From: Prevotella sp. CAG:1058
Lineage (GTDB): Bacteria > Bacteroidota > Bacteroidia > Bacteroidales > Bacteroidaceae
Length of the DNA: 25,432 nucleotides
Assembly: GCA_000433175.1 (NCBI GenBank)
Contig: HF986666.1
Location: 1-25,432, forward strand
Direction: 5' to 3'
Below the pieces are notes generated by a model. The model was not told the DNA's origin, made no database searches, and was given only the letters and a program-made list of their open reading frames with translations. The position numbers and the translations under genes are program-made. Shown one piece after another: positions 1 to 9,453 of this stretch. Each line of letters starts with the position of its first letter. Position 1 is the first letter of the stretch.

Positions 1-3000
1 GTCTGAACTCAAAATAGAAGTCACGCGCAGGGGTTGCCCTCACAGTCGCTCCTGCCGCGCTGTTGCCCTTGAAGCTGATGTCCGTGGCCGTGTATTGCCC
101 AGCACTGTACCGTGCATCAAAAAGTCCCATTCTGTTTGTCACCCACCAATGGCGGTGCGCCTTACGGTTTCCCTGCATGGCTTCCAGATAGGAATATTTT
201 ACATTGGTGACACTTCCGTCTTGGTTTACTTCCACGCCCAGCGTCTTAGGCTCTACATATTTGTTCTGCGCATCCAAGTTGTATATGCGCTCGCAGAACT
301 TGGCCGACTGCTCCGTGTCGAACATATTGAAGATTGTAGAGTTCGACATCCGTTCCCTTATACGCTTGTATGCCGCTTCCAGTTTGTCAGGAAATTGCTC
401 ACGTAAGTTCTTCCACAGCACGCTGTCATGTCCCGCATAGGCATATACGGTCTTTTCGTCCGTACTAAGTTCCGGGTCTGTGGTGTTCTCGTCCACGTCC
501 CAATTGTACTTCAGGCGGCCGTCGTTGCGCACGCCGAGGATGGTGTCGCAGTCGTAAAATATCATGTAAGCAAGCGTCTTGTCCTTGTCCGGGTCATACC
601 AAAACGCCATCATCATGTTCTTCACACGTTGGTCAACACATCCCATAATGTCCGTGAACATATAGTAGTCGCAAAGGTAATCCACATCAAAATAGTCGGC
701 CAGTTCGGCTTTGAATTTCGCTCCATCGTTTTGGGTGGACTTTACCCACGATACAACTCGTTGCAGATTGGTTGGAATTTTCGTGCCGGCCTCATACTGG
801 GCATTGATGTCGTCATCATCAGGGAAGCGTGCCTCAAACACTTTCATCCAATTAGGTGTGCCGTCATCCCCTTTTGTAGTGAAGTCATCATCCAAGAACA
901 TTCCCATCGGGTAGTCGTTGTTCAGGAACTCCCAGCATTCCGTCGGGTTCTGTCCGCCGAACTTCTCCGTCACCCATTCCTGGTCGTGGTAGCCCGGTAT
1001 GTCCAGGAAGCCAAACACGGCCTCGGTGCTCTTGTCGTTGTTGAAGTTGAACTTGCCCAGGAACTGCGGGGTTTCCTCCAGCGCACCGCGGTAAAACAGG
1101 TAGCACGGCTCGCCGTCAACCGTCGTGCGCACATCATAGGGGTAGCTGCTGTCGCAATGCTTCTGCGCCGGGGTCAGTTCCCCGGCCGCCGTCAGGATGT
1201 TCTGCACCAGCTTGGCCATACCGGTGTTGTGCGAGCTGGAACTTTCCGCGAAGTCGGCCTTCAAGCAGAAGCAGTCCACCGGCGCGGCCTGTTTCTGGTT
1301 GCCGCTTGCCGGGCGGAAGGAGTATTTCGCCTCTTCCTGCAGCTCGCCGCCCACACCCTGCTCGTCACAGCCGAGGTACAGGTCGCCGGCCACCTTCGAG
1401 GCGTTCTTGAAGTAGATGCGGTAGTTCTTTATCGGATAGGCAAGCGAGCTTGTGCCCTGCAGGCGGATGCAGCCGCCCACACAGCGGAAGTTCAACGCCT
1501 GGCTGCCCTTCACCACGCACAGCATCTCGTCCACGTCGTACTTCGGGTCCTTGTCGTTGTTCACCGCCGCCTGCAGCACCGTGGCCACGCCGTTGTCCTG
1601 CCGTCCGGTGATGATGATGTACCTCATGCCGTCCGGCACGCTGTCGACTGTTACGTTGCCGCTGTCGTCGATCACGTCGTTGCTGTCGTACAAGGCCATC
1701 ATGCCGTCCGAGCTGTCCTGGTCTATCATGTAGGTCTCAAGCACCTGCGAGTCGCTCAGGTACGTGTCGTAGGCACGCATGAGGTACACGTCGGTGGTCG
1801 CGCCGTCCGCGCCAAGTTCAATATATGAAGGAGTGGCCTGGTACACGCTGTCGCTCGTCGCCCTCTGTACGCTTCCGGACATGATGCCGTTGATGTACAG
1901 GTACACCATCTCCGTGTTCAGCTTCTCGTAGTCGGACGAGCCGTCCGTGCTCTTGGGGAAGCTCACGAAGGCCACCTCGTACACTTCCCCGGCCGCCATC
2001 TTCATCGAAAGCTCGCTCTTGCCCCTCGTCACCATCCGTGCTTCCTGCGCCGTGATGACGAAGCCGGTTCCGTCGGCGTCCACACAACGGATGACCTCCG
2101 CATCCTCATCAACGACCTCGCTTACTTTGTACTTCACAATGAAAGCCATCGCGTTGGTGACATTTTGCTCCGGCTGTTCCAGGGGGCGGTGCTGCACGGT
2201 GGCCCTTGCCGTGTCCGTCAGGCGCAGGGCGATGCCGGTCCAGCCGTCGCCGCCCCACTTGAAGCCTTCGAACACTGTCCGGATGCCATTATAAGTCCAT
2301 TCCTCGCGGTTCACGTCACTGTTGCTGCGTCCCTGCGCCGAAAGTTTCAGCGTCAGGCCGTCCGTCGGCTCGCTGAGGTTCAGGTCGCTCTTCTCCGCGA
2401 TAAGCCGGAAGTTGTATGTCGTGTCACCCACCACAATCCGGCACTGCTCCTCGCCGTAGTTCGAGGCGCGCAGCGTCAGGCTCTGCGCCGTGAACGGCAC
2501 GGAGGCGGAAGATGCCAGCGTGCTCCCTACATATACGTCCGCCCGTGTCGGGGTTTCCTTGGGGTTGTATGCAGCATATTGCAGCGTGTAGCTGTCGTAC
2601 TGCTTCGTCGGGATGTAAGGCGTTTGGCCATTTTCGATGACCGACCCGTCCGCATAGTCGAACCTTGCGGACACCAGCGGGGTGTTGTTCCCGGCTTCCC
2701 TGACGCCCACGGCGAAGAGGATGCTGTTCGACTTGATGGTGCTGCCGTCCGACAGTTCCAGCTCCACCACGAGCTGCACCGTGTGGGTGCCATGCGCCAG
2801 GTTGGTCGTCGCTATGCTGAAAGACCCGTTGGCCGTCGAGCTGGTGATGCTCCTGTCCTCGGTGTCCGTGCCGTCCACATAGCAGCGCAGGGTCTTCGTG
2901 CCGGCACCGCTCAGGGCGTAGGGTATGCTGAGGGTCTGGCCGCGTGTTATGGCCGTGGCGATGTTGAAAGAGCTACTCAGCGTGAGCTGCACCACGTTGA

Positions 3001-4513
3001 TGCTCCACGTCACCTGGGCCACCTGCATCTCCGCGCCGTCCCCGACTTCCACGCGCACCCTCACGGTATTGGTGCCCACGCCCATATACTTCGTCACGTC
3101 CACCGTGTTCGTGCTGCCTGCCGATATGTTGGCCGTAAACGAGTTGCTGTTTGCACCTTGCGTTACGGTGACGGTCACACGCCCGGGGTTTCCCGTGCTT
3201 TCGCCTGTCGTGGTGTCCGTTTGGTCGTAGGTGTAGGTCAGCTTCACCTCGTCGCCGCTCTTGACGGTCTTGTTTGGCGTTACACGTGTGAGTACAACTT
3301 TCGTGGTCGCCACGCTGCCGCCACCTCCGCCTGTGAACATGTCGGTCGTTCCCATTTCCTCGCCGTCCTTGTCGAGCATCGTGAAGGAATAAGCCTTGTC
3401 CGTTCCCTCGCCGATTTCGTTCAGCCTTAGCCCTGCGACGTAGTTCTTGCTTTCCTCGTTTATCTTTGCCGCCACTGCCTTTCCGCTTACGGCGTTGGTC
3501 GAGTTCTCGTTAACCGACTGGTCAACCTCCATTACGGGTATATCGATGGTCACGCCGCCCTGTTCGTCGGCTGTGTGCTGCTCCGTGGCCGTGCCGCGCG
3601 TCACCGTGATTTTCTTGATAGCGTCCGCGCCGCCGTACCTGTTCCATGCCGAAGCGGTCAGGAACGACGATGTGTCAGTACCCTCGAAACGGTATTCTTC
3701 CCATTTCCCTGCGCTGACCTCGATAGTGATAATCATTCCTTGCTTGTCGTCATCGTCGATGTCAGCCCCGGCAAGTGCCGCCACGGCGGTTTCCTTGGTG
3801 TAATAACCGCCCGGCAGCGGTATCTCTTTCGTGACGTTGTAGAAGCCGCTGCCTGACCCTCCGCTGCCGCTCACTACTGCGAGGTCGCCCTCTTCCTCGC
3901 TCCATGTGTAGAGCGTGTCGCCGCAGATATAAACCTTGTCTTTCAAGATGGCCGTGTGGGTGTCGGTAAGGAACAGGTCGGGCGATGCCGCTACCGCGTT
4001 GCTCCAACTGTTGTAGTATTTGCCGCCTACGCTGTATGCAAACAGTTTCAGGCTCTTTATGTACACGATAGTGCCGCCAGTCTGTGTGCTTGACTGCATT
4101 TCCGTAGTGCCGCTTTCCACGAAGCCGTCAAAACGCGCCGTCGCCCCCTTGAGCGCGGCTTTCGCCGTGCTTTCGTATGACGTTGCCGCTTGTTCGGCCT
4201 TTTCCGCAGCCTCCTCGGCAGCCGCAGTGGCTTTACGGGCTTCTTCCGCCGCGCCCTCGGCCACCATTGCCGAGCTTTCCGCCTGCCGCGACGCGCTCGT
4301 GGCGTTGCTTGCCGCCGTTTCCGCCTTGGCCGCAGCGTCCGTCGCCGGCTTCTGCAGCAGCTCCATCGGCACGTTTACCAGTTTCTCGCCTTTCACGCCG
4401 GGCAGCGAGTTCACCCCGTTCAGGCTGTCAACGGTCTCAAGTTCCTGCACGCCCTGGCTCTCCGCCTTGATGGCGTTGAGCACCTGTTGTATGTCTTCCT
4501 GTGATATGGCCAT
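1..4513 (-). CDS. Giant tail-fibre / receptor-binding structural protein (3' end off window)
   Basis: The reading frame starts at an ATG one base after the preceding stop codon and stays open for 1504 codons to the window edge, so its C-terminus is missing. Visible parts: an Ala/Glu-rich coiled coil (about residues 45-110); a linker with the NENSTNAVSGKAVA motif often seen in tail proteins; several beta-rich Ig-like repeats (about 380-700); a LamG/concanavalin-A-like stretch (about 780-940); and a long region (about 1010-1400) with motifs resembling CotH-type kinases. The CotH-like motifs are QGTSSLAYPIKNYRIYF, LKADFAESSSSHNTGMAK and YDCDTILG, the last with a D-x-D. The position at the end of the tail operon and the modular adhesive architecture suggest a host-binding fibre or tip protein. 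The CotH-like assignment is by motif memory only, and catalytic activity is not shown. Confidence 0.75.
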   Translation of the reverse strand, partial: MAISQEDIQQVLNAIKAESQGVQELETVDSLNGVNSLPGVKGEKLVNVPMELLQKPATDAAAKAETAASNATSASRQAESSAMVAEGAAEEARKATAAAEEAAEKAEQAATSYESTAKAALKGATARFDGFVESGTTEMQSSTQTGGTIVYIKSLKLFAYSVGGKYYNSWSNAVAASPDLFLTDTHTAILKDKVYICGDTLYTWSEEEGDLAVVSGSGGSGSGFYNVTKEIPLPGGYYTKETAVAALAGADIDDDDKQGMIITIEVSAGKWEEYRFEGTDTSSFLTASAWNRYGGADAIKKITVTRGTATEQHTADEQGGVTIDIPVMEVDQSVNENSTNAVSGKAVAAKINEESKNYVAGLRLNEIGEGTDKAYSFTMLDKDGEEMGTTDMFTGGGGGSVATTKVVLTRVTPNKTVKSGDEVKLTYTYDQTDTTTGESTGNPGRVTVTVTQGANSNSFTANISAGSTNTVDVTKYMGVGTNTVRVRVEVGDGAEMQVAQVTWSINVVQLTLSSSFNIATAITRGQTLSIPYALSGAGTKTLRCYVDGTDTEDRSITSSTANGSFSIATTNLAHGTHTVQLVVELELSDGSTIKSNSILFAVGVREAGNNTPLVSARFDYADGSVIENGQTPYIPTKQYDSYTLQYAAYNPKETPTRADVYVGSTLASSASVPFTAQSLTLRASNYGEEQCRIVVGDTTYNFRLIAEKSDLNLSEPTDGLTLKLSAQGRSNSDVNREEWTYNGIRTVFEGFKWGGDGWTGIALRLTDTARATVQHRPLEQPEQNVTNAMAFIVKYKVSEVVDEDAEVIRCVDADGTGFVITAQEARMVTRGKSELSMKMAAGEVYEVAFVSFPKSTDGSSDYEKLNTEMVYLYINGIMSGSVQRATSDSVYQATPSYIELGADGATTDVYLMRAYDTYLSDSQVLETYMIDQDSSDGMMALYDSNDVIDDSGNVTVDSVPDGMRYIIITGRQDNGVATVLQAAVNNDKDPKYDVDEMLCVVKGSQALNFRCVGGCIRLQGTSSLAYPIKNYRIYFKNASKVAGDLYLGCDEQGVGGELQEEAKYSFRPASGNQKQAAPVDCFCLKADFAESSSSHNTGMAKLVQNILTAAGELTPAQKHCDSSYPYDVRTTVDGEPCYLFYRGALEETPQFLGKFNFNNDKSTEAVFGFLDIPGYHDQEWVTEKFGGQNPTECWEFLNNDYPMGMFLDDDFTTKGDDGTPNWMKVFEARFPDDDDINAQYEAGTKIPTNLQRVVSWVKSTQNDGAKFKAELADYFDVDYLCDYYMFTDIMGCVDQRVKNMMMAFWYDPDKDKTLAYMIFYDCDTILGVRNDGRLKYNWDVDENTTDPELSTDEKTVYAYAGHDSVLWKNLREQFPDKLEAAYKRIRERMSNSTIFNMFDTEQSAKFCERIYNLDAQNKYVEPKTLGVEVNQDGSVTNVKYSYLEAMQGNRKAHRHWWVTNRMGLFDARYSAGQYTATDISFKGNSAAGATVRATPARDFYFEFR

Positions 4514-4514
4514 A

Positions 4515-4838
4515 TTATTGCATTTTATACTGGTTGAACTTCTTTCTTGTCTTCAGGTAGTCCGCGTCGTACTGGTGGGCGTAGGCTTCCCGCTCGAAGC
4601 TGATTGCCCGGTAGGCTGCCTTCATGTCGCGCAGCCGTGCCAAGTGCCACAGCCATTCCAGCACGTACAGCAGGTAGAACGGTACATAAAGCAGCTCCCT
4701 CATCTGTGCCGTGTGGATGGCCTCGTGGTTGTAGTCCTCCGTCCTCATCGTGCAGCCCTCGCGCACGAACAGTACGCCGAAAAGGTTCACGCACTTGAAG
4801 CCTTTGAAGGGTATCACCTTGTTATATATCACCCTCAT
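4515..4838 (-). CDS. Small HExxH-containing membrane-associated protein
   Basis: This encodes a 107-aa protein starting MRVIYNKVIPFKGFK. The ATG is preceded at 5 nt by AAGGAGG, and I chose it over an upstream TTG for that reason. It carries H38-E39-x-x-H42 (HEAIH), a hydrophobic segment at about 48-66 (LLYVPFYLLYVLEWLWH), and then SFEREAYAH (about 80-88), whose glutamates could give a third metal ligand. The order HExxH, membrane helix, FExEAY recalls M48-like zinc-peptidase fragments, and small proteins of this type occur in Bacteroidetes phages and genomes. The function is unknown. It overlaps the upstream gene by 17 bp and sits between two tail genes, so it may act in tail-tip maturation or be a host-modifying moron. 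Confidence 0.7.
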   Translation of the reverse strand: MRVIYNKVIPFKGFKCVNLFGVLFVREGCTMRTEDYNHEAIHTAQMRELLYVPFYLLYVLEWLWHLARLRDMKAAYRAISFEREAYAHQYDADYLKTRKKFNQYKMQ

Positions 4839-5112
4839 CGCAGCCTCCTTCTTGTATCTGGGCGCGCAGCCCGTCAATGAACGCAGGCGTGCAGTAACGT
4901 TCCGCTACGCCTGCCATCATACGCACCTCTTCATCAGTGAATTCCTCCGCACCCTCGCTCTTGTATATCTTCATCGCCAGGGCGTGCGCGCGGATGCCGT
5001 TCACGTTCAAGTAGATGATGTCGGCAAAATCCTCACTTGCGTCACCTGTACGGGTGTTCTTGCCGTTTATGCCTGTCGGCACCGTAAACTGTCTGAAATT
5101 CAATTTTACCAT
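4822..5112 (-). CDS. Conserved hypothetical tail-region protein (96 aa)
   Basis: A small acidic protein beginning MVKLNFRQFTVPTGINGKN. It starts 13 bp after the stop of the large baseplate gene and overlaps the next gene by 17 bp, so it is clearly in the tail operon. It has no signal peptide or membrane segment. The text reads like a compact alpha/beta protein with a helical C-terminal half (FTDEEVRMMAGVAERYCTPAFIDGLRAQI). I do not recognise a named family. Position suggests a small structural or assembly factor of the tail tip. Confidence 0.7.
   Translation of the reverse strand: MVKLNFRQFTVPTGINGKNTRTGDASEDFADIIYLNVNGIRAHALAMKIYKSEGAEEFTDEEVRMMAGVAERYCTPAFIDGLRAQIQEGGCDEGDI
4844..4850 (-). 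promoter_or_regulatory. Strong Shine-Dalgarno before the HExxH gene
   Basis: AAGGAGG on the minus strand lies 5 nt before the ATG at 4838. Most other starts in this window have weak or AT-rich leaders, as is usual in Bacteroidetes. This near-perfect site decides the start of the 107-aa protein and suggests efficient independent initiation inside the end of the preceding gene. Confidence 0.7.
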
Positions 5113-5125
5113 GTTTCCATCGTTT

Positions 5126-8100
5126 TTATGTCTTTATCTTCAATGTGCTGCCGTCCCTGTAAACCTGCCCTGTGTCGCACAAGGAACCGTCCGTGGGCAG
5201 GTTTTTCAACAGCAGCAGGCTGGCGTTCAGCATGCTGCCGTCCGCAGCCAGTAAGGCTGCCGCCGTGTCCGTGCCATCCAGTACAGTACCAATGACAACC
5301 CCGTTGTATGGGTCTATCTTTACGTATCTGCAACTTGAGGGAGTGTATCCCATTATCGGCTGCCTTACCACTATTTGTGGTGCTATATAATGTTCGGTCT
5401 TGCCTGACGGGTATCTTGTGCTGCCTGTATATACAAAGTTGCCTATTGTTATGTATTCGTATGCTTCGGCATCTTCGGCCGCGCTGAAGTCATTTTCACC
5501 GACCACCAAGTCCGGCCCTTTTATTGATATGGTCCTGTTGTCAGCGTCCATACGCAGCTCGTATAGGCCATCCTTGCCGGAAAACGTACCGCCGCTTGCT
5601 TCTATGCGGCCCCTGAAAACCCCGTTGTTCGTCTCAATGCTCCCGTCCTCAAGTATCTTGAAATTCTCGTTCGCCGTCACAAGCCCTTCCAGTGATATGT
5701 TGGCGGCGGATATTTTTATGTCGGACGCTGTCTGTTCCACCATCGACACGATGTTCCCGTCCGCGTCAAAGGCATACAGCGTGTTTGCCATCGCGGTGGT
5801 CACCAGCCCGGCCTTGTTCTTCAGCTGGCCGTCCTCGTCGAAATACTGCGACATCAGCTCGTTGTATTTCGATGTCGTCACTATGCTCGATGTCTCGATG
5901 ACGTTGCCGTCCTTGTCGAAGTTGGCCGCCGCTATCTTCACCAGTTTCTCGGACTGCTCGAACAGGGTCTTGTACTTGTAGGCCAGGGCTTCGGCCCTGT
6001 CCGTGCTCAGCACCAGCATGTACAGGTATATCTCGCCCGTGAACGCCAGCTTGAAGTCGCCCGTGCCGTTCCACAGCCCGCTGTGGTTGAACACCTGGTA
6101 GCCGTCCGTCACGCCCAGCTCGCCGTCGTAGCTGAACTCGTTGAAGTTCTCGAACCCGGTCTTGTCCAGCCCCTCGAACCGGATGGTCAGCCGCCCGGCC
6201 TTGGCCACGCGGTAGAAGAAGCTCAGGTACACCGCCTCAGGCTTCTTCTGCCCCTCGTTGTTCACGTCGGTGTAGTCGGGGATGAAGCGGAAGTTCGCGT
6301 GCTTCTGCAATATGTACTTGTTCCTTATATATACGGTGGTGCGACCGCCGTCGGTCTTCACGCTGGCGTAGCTCCGCTTGTCGGACAGCGGCGCGCCGTT
6401 CGCCCATATCCATTTGCTGCCGAGCAGGAAGAAGGTGGCCTCGTTCTCGGTGTCCCATTTGTTCATGCCGTCGCCGAACGACGCGTTGTCCAGATAGCTC
6501 CGGTCTTCGGTGAAGTCCTTGCGCAGCCCCTCCACGGCGCTCTCTATCTTGCCCTCGGTTATCTCGAACCGCGTCAGGATGTCCTCGCCAGTCGTCAGCA
6601 CGAACGTGCCCATCAGGTACACGTTGTCGCCGTACAGGCCGTTGCCGTGCGGCTGGTTGTCCGCCGGGAAGCGGCTGTCGCTTATCCCGTCCAGGTTGCC
6701 CAAGCGCACGCGGAGGCAGCCGTCGAAATTCTTGGTGCTCACACCGTCCAGCACGTCCACCCGTGGCTGTCCGTCCTCGGTGGCCGCGATGGAGATGAGG
6801 TTCTGGCGCAGACGGTTCTGCGTGTTGCCCATCAGCACGCACTCGTCGCCCTCCTTGGGTTCTACGCCGCCGAACTCGCTCACGGGCACGGTAACGCCTT
6901 CCCCGTTCGAGGCGGAGATTTCCACCCAATATCCGCGCAGCGACGCGCCGGTGAACTCCGCGCAGCGCATCAGGTCGTGCGCCGCGAACTCGTTTTCCTG
7001 CTCGAAGGTGATCCTGTAGTTGTCGCCGTCCTTGGTGACGGTCTTTATCTTTCCGTTGGCCGCGCTGACCACCAGCTGGCCGCCCACGCTGCGTACCTTC
7101 TCTATCAGCAGTTCCAGGGCCACCAATGTCTGCCGGATGGTCACCTTGTCTATCGTCAGGTTGCTCAGCCCGGTCAGCGCGTCCATCCACAGCTGCCAGC
7201 CCTCGCCGGTCATGCCGTCCACGAACCTCACCGACCGCAGCAGCTCCCGGATGACCGCCGTCAGCCATTCGGCGTTGCCGTCGCCGTCCACCGCCGCGCC
7301 GCTCTCCCCGGCCTTGTACTTGCCGAAGTCCGCGCCTTTCAGGAAATGGATTCTCTCCTGCGCCGTGTCCTCGCGCAGCCTGCTCAGGGCTTCCTTCAAC
7401 GTCCGGCGCGCCGAGAACACGTTGTTGTCGGTCGGATAGGTGTTGTCCCAGCTGCGTATCAGGTCGGGGAAGCTCCCCGACGTGGCGGTCTTCACGTAGT
7501 TCTTCGCGTCTGTGATGCTGTCGCCTATGGCCTCCATCGCGCCGGTGCTCGTCGCGTCGCAGACCTCGATGTCCATCTGCGAGGGCAGGTTCACCTTGCG
7601 CGTGACCTTGGTGATGCGGCTGCTGCGGAAACCGGTTTCCGGGAAATACTTTTCGCTTTCCAGGCGCACGCGGCGGCCCACGTACAGGTCGATGCCGTTC
7701 TCCTCGATGTACACGTGGTCGGTCGGGGCCTTGTAACGGCTCACGTCGATGGCGTGCTCTTCGTTGTACTTGTCCACCGCTTCCTTGAACTCCTGCTCGG
7801 CCAGCGGATAGTATTCGTCCGGCATGCGGATGTTCCACAGGATGTACTTGTCGCCGGGCTTCGGGCAGAGCGTGTCGTTCGGAAGCTGCGTGTCGTCGTC
7901 ATACGGCCATGTCGTTATCAGCTCGAACTCGTGGGTGTCGCTGTTATAATTGGCCTCGAAATAGTAGGTGCCGTCCTCCTCGTCGCCCAAGCCGGCCAGT
8001 TCCGAGCCCTCCTGGAAGGACACTCGCTTCACCTTGCCGCCTATCTCGTAGCTGTTCGGGTCGAAGCCCAGGCTGTTGTCCTTGAAGTAGAATATCTTGA

Positions 8101-8950
8101 ACGGGTTGCCGTCCTCGTCCTTCACCTCCTCGCTGCGCACCGAGCTGACCGTGCCGGTGCGCTTGGGGTAGATGTCGGAGAAGGCATCCGCTTCGTAATG
8201 GTGCCATACGCCGTACTTCTCCACGTTCACGTCCACGTGCTTCACGCCGCCGGGAAGCTGCAGGCGGCTGTGCCCGTATTTCTCCGGGTCGATGTTCTTG
8301 CTGCTGCCTATCGGGTACAGCCGGGTGTAGAACTTGGCGTTGTCGGCCATGTCGCACTCCAGGCCTGTCAGCCCCTTGCCGTAGCCCAGCGTCACTTCCT
8401 CCCCCTGCTCGCAGCGGCACACGTTCACCGTCTGGCCCTCGCACCACCATTCGGCCCGGTTCCCGGCTTTCTCGGCCACTTCCTTCAGGGCCTCGTCGCA
8501 GTACTTGCCCTCGTAGTCGATGACGATGTTGTCCGTGCCTTCCACTGTGCCGACCTTCCAGTCGGTGGTGTTGTCCATGCCGTTGTTGATGCTCCTGACG
8601 ATGAGGGCCACGTGCTCCCTCGGCGGCGCGGTCAGCGTGAACACGGGTTCGTCCGCCCCGTCCGTGTCGTTCAGCACGAGGAAGCGTCTCAGCAGGCTCT
8701 CGATGCCGTAGAGCTTCACGTCGTACTTCCACTCCACGGTCGACACCTGCTCCGGCTTGTAACGCTCCATGAGCCAGTACCGCTCGCCCATGAACTCGGC
8801 ATAGTCGTTCACCTCCAGCGCGATGTGCTCGTACAGGGTGAACGACAGGGTGAGCACATTGTCACCCTGCAGTTCCTTCGCCTGCGTCGAGTTGTCGTCG
8901 CAGGGCACCTGTGTCTTGGCTGTGCCGTCGCTTCCGTATATCGTTATCAT
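5126..8950 (-). CDS. Large baseplate hub / tail spike protein (1274 aa)
   Basis: The protein starts MITIYGSDGT; an upstream in-frame TTG at 8962 is less likely. The N-terminal third (to about residue 450) has the look of a tail hub or prophage endopeptidase-tail protein: beta-rich, with segments such as YWLMERYKPEQVSTVEWKYD and VGRRVRLESEKYFP. The middle is mixed with helical stretches (about 470-640). The C-terminal third includes a carbohydrate-binding-like beta region (about 840-960), a linker helix (YKTLFEQSEKLVKIAAANF), then ISAANISLEGLVTANENF, and a short repetitive beta-helix-like part (FRGRIEASGGTFSG) typical of trimeric tail-tip proteins. It follows tape measure and distal tail genes, the usual place of the Tal/hub protein. 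No peptidase motif was identified. Confidence 0.8.
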   Translation of the reverse strand: MITIYGSDGTAKTQVPCDDNSTQAKELQGDNVLTLSFTLYEHIALEVNDYAEFMGERYWLMERYKPEQVSTVEWKYDVKLYGIESLLRRFLVLNDTDGADEPVFTLTAPPREHVALIVRSINNGMDNTTDWKVGTVEGTDNIVIDYEGKYCDEALKEVAEKAGNRAEWWCEGQTVNVCRCEQGEEVTLGYGKGLTGLECDMADNAKFYTRLYPIGSSKNIDPEKYGHSRLQLPGGVKHVDVNVEKYGVWHHYEADAFSDIYPKRTGTVSSVRSEEVKDEDGNPFKIFYFKDNSLGFDPNSYEIGGKVKRVSFQEGSELAGLGDEEDGTYYFEANYNSDTHEFELITTWPYDDDTQLPNDTLCPKPGDKYILWNIRMPDEYYPLAEQEFKEAVDKYNEEHAIDVSRYKAPTDHVYIEENGIDLYVGRRVRLESEKYFPETGFRSSRITKVTRKVNLPSQMDIEVCDATSTGAMEAIGDSITDAKNYVKTATSGSFPDLIRSWDNTYPTDNNVFSARRTLKEALSRLREDTAQERIHFLKGADFGKYKAGESGAAVDGDGNAEWLTAVIRELLRSVRFVDGMTGEGWQLWMDALTGLSNLTIDKVTIRQTLVALELLIEKVRSVGGQLVVSAANGKIKTVTKDGDNYRITFEQENEFAAHDLMRCAEFTGASLRGYWVEISASNGEGVTVPVSEFGGVEPKEGDECVLMGNTQNRLRQNLISIAATEDGQPRVDVLDGVSTKNFDGCLRVRLGNLDGISDSRFPADNQPHGNGLYGDNVYLMGTFVLTTGEDILTRFEITEGKIESAVEGLRKDFTEDRSYLDNASFGDGMNKWDTENEATFFLLGSKWIWANGAPLSDKRSYASVKTDGGRTTVYIRNKYILQKHANFRFIPDYTDVNNEGQKKPEAVYLSFFYRVAKAGRLTIRFEGLDKTGFENFNEFSYDGELGVTDGYQVFNHSGLWNGTGDFKLAFTGEIYLYMLVLSTDRAEALAYKYKTLFEQSEKLVKIAAANFDKDGNVIETSSIVTTSKYNELMSQYFDEDGQLKNKAGLVTTAMANTLYAFDADGNIVSMVEQTASDIKISAANISLEGLVTANENFKILEDGSIETNNGVFRGRIEASGGTFSGKDGLYELRMDADNRTISIKGPDLVVGENDFSAAEDAEAYEYITIGNFVYTGSTRYPSGKTEHYIAPQIVVRQPIMGYTPSSCRYVKIDPYNGVVIGTVLDGTDTAAALLAADGSMLNASLLLLKNLPTDGSLCDTGQVYRDGSTLKIKT

Positions 8951-8980
8951 AATGCCGTTCAAATGCAGTTATATTGTCGT

Positions 8981-9451
8981 TCAAATCCCCGGCTTCGGTT
9001 CCCGGAAGGTCACGTAGAACCGGCTGGCCTGTTTCCCCGCCTGCCACAGGTAGGTCAGGGGTTCGTAGTCGCTGCTTTCTTTGTAAAAAACGTGCAGCAT
9101 CATGTCGAGGTCGGGAAAGCGGATGTCCAGCCACCCGTCCTCGCCCTGTTTCAGGAACGAGATGAACGCCTTGTACCGTGACAGCCACTCATCCCGCGTG
9201 TCCGCGTATAGGGCGAAGTACAGCTTCACGTCCCGCGCCTGGTTCCTCACGTCCAGCGCGGACGAGTATTTCTCGCCGTCCTCCTCCCGGATGTCAACCG
9301 CCACGTGGGTCTTCGTCTTCGCCGGGGCCATGATGGCCTTCAGGTTGTTCCGGTCGCCACGTTTCTTCTCCACCAGGAAAGCGCCGTATACCTTCCAGAT
9401 GTCCGTGCCGTTGATGAGCACCTTGCCTCCAAGTATCGCGTCCATTGCCAT
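8981..9451 (-). CDS. Distal-tail-like protein
   Basis: A 156-aa protein from the ATG giving MAMDAILGGKVLINGTDIW. A GTG two codons upstream overlaps the tape-measure TGA stop and is an alternative start. It begins with the short strand ILGGKVLINGTDI, followed by a conserved-looking beta core (WLSRYKAFISFLKQGEDGWLDIRFPDLDMMLHVFYKESSDYEP) and ends FYVTFREPKPGI. Its size is close to the N-terminal domain of Dit proteins, which form the ring joining tube and hub. Its place directly between tape measure and hub gene supports this. The family call rests mainly on synteny. Confidence 0.65.
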   Translation of the reverse strand: MAMDAILGGKVLINGTDIWKVYGAFLVEKKRGDRNNLKAIMAPAKTKTHVAVDIREEDGEKYSSALDVRNQARDVKLYFALYADTRDEWLSRYKAFISFLKQGEDGWLDIRFPDLDMMLHVFYKESSDYEPLTYLWQAGKQASRFYVTFREPKPGI

Positions 9452-9453
9452 AG

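Noticed and set aside
428..3430. Long plus-strand frames opposite the fibre gene
   Set aside because: They show the same antisense codon-bias effect; they have low-complexity composition and no plausible start context, and the minus-strand fibre frame is continuous through the region.
1..4513. A diversity-generating retroelement target in the fibre gene
   Set aside because: No reverse transcriptase, template repeat or variable repeat is visible; the fibre C-terminus is outside the window, so this cannot be settled here.
6237..8732. Alternative minus-strand frames inside the baseplate gene
   Set aside because: They are Arg/Gly/Pro-rich shadow translations overlapping the real frame, with no recognisable domain.
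6083..9181. A very long plus-strand open frame (over 1000 codons) opposite the baseplate and distal tail genes
   Set aside because: It runs antisense through two well-supported genes, has repetitive His/Val/Arg/Ala-rich text without domains, and is explained by the strong GC bias at third codon positions of the real genes.
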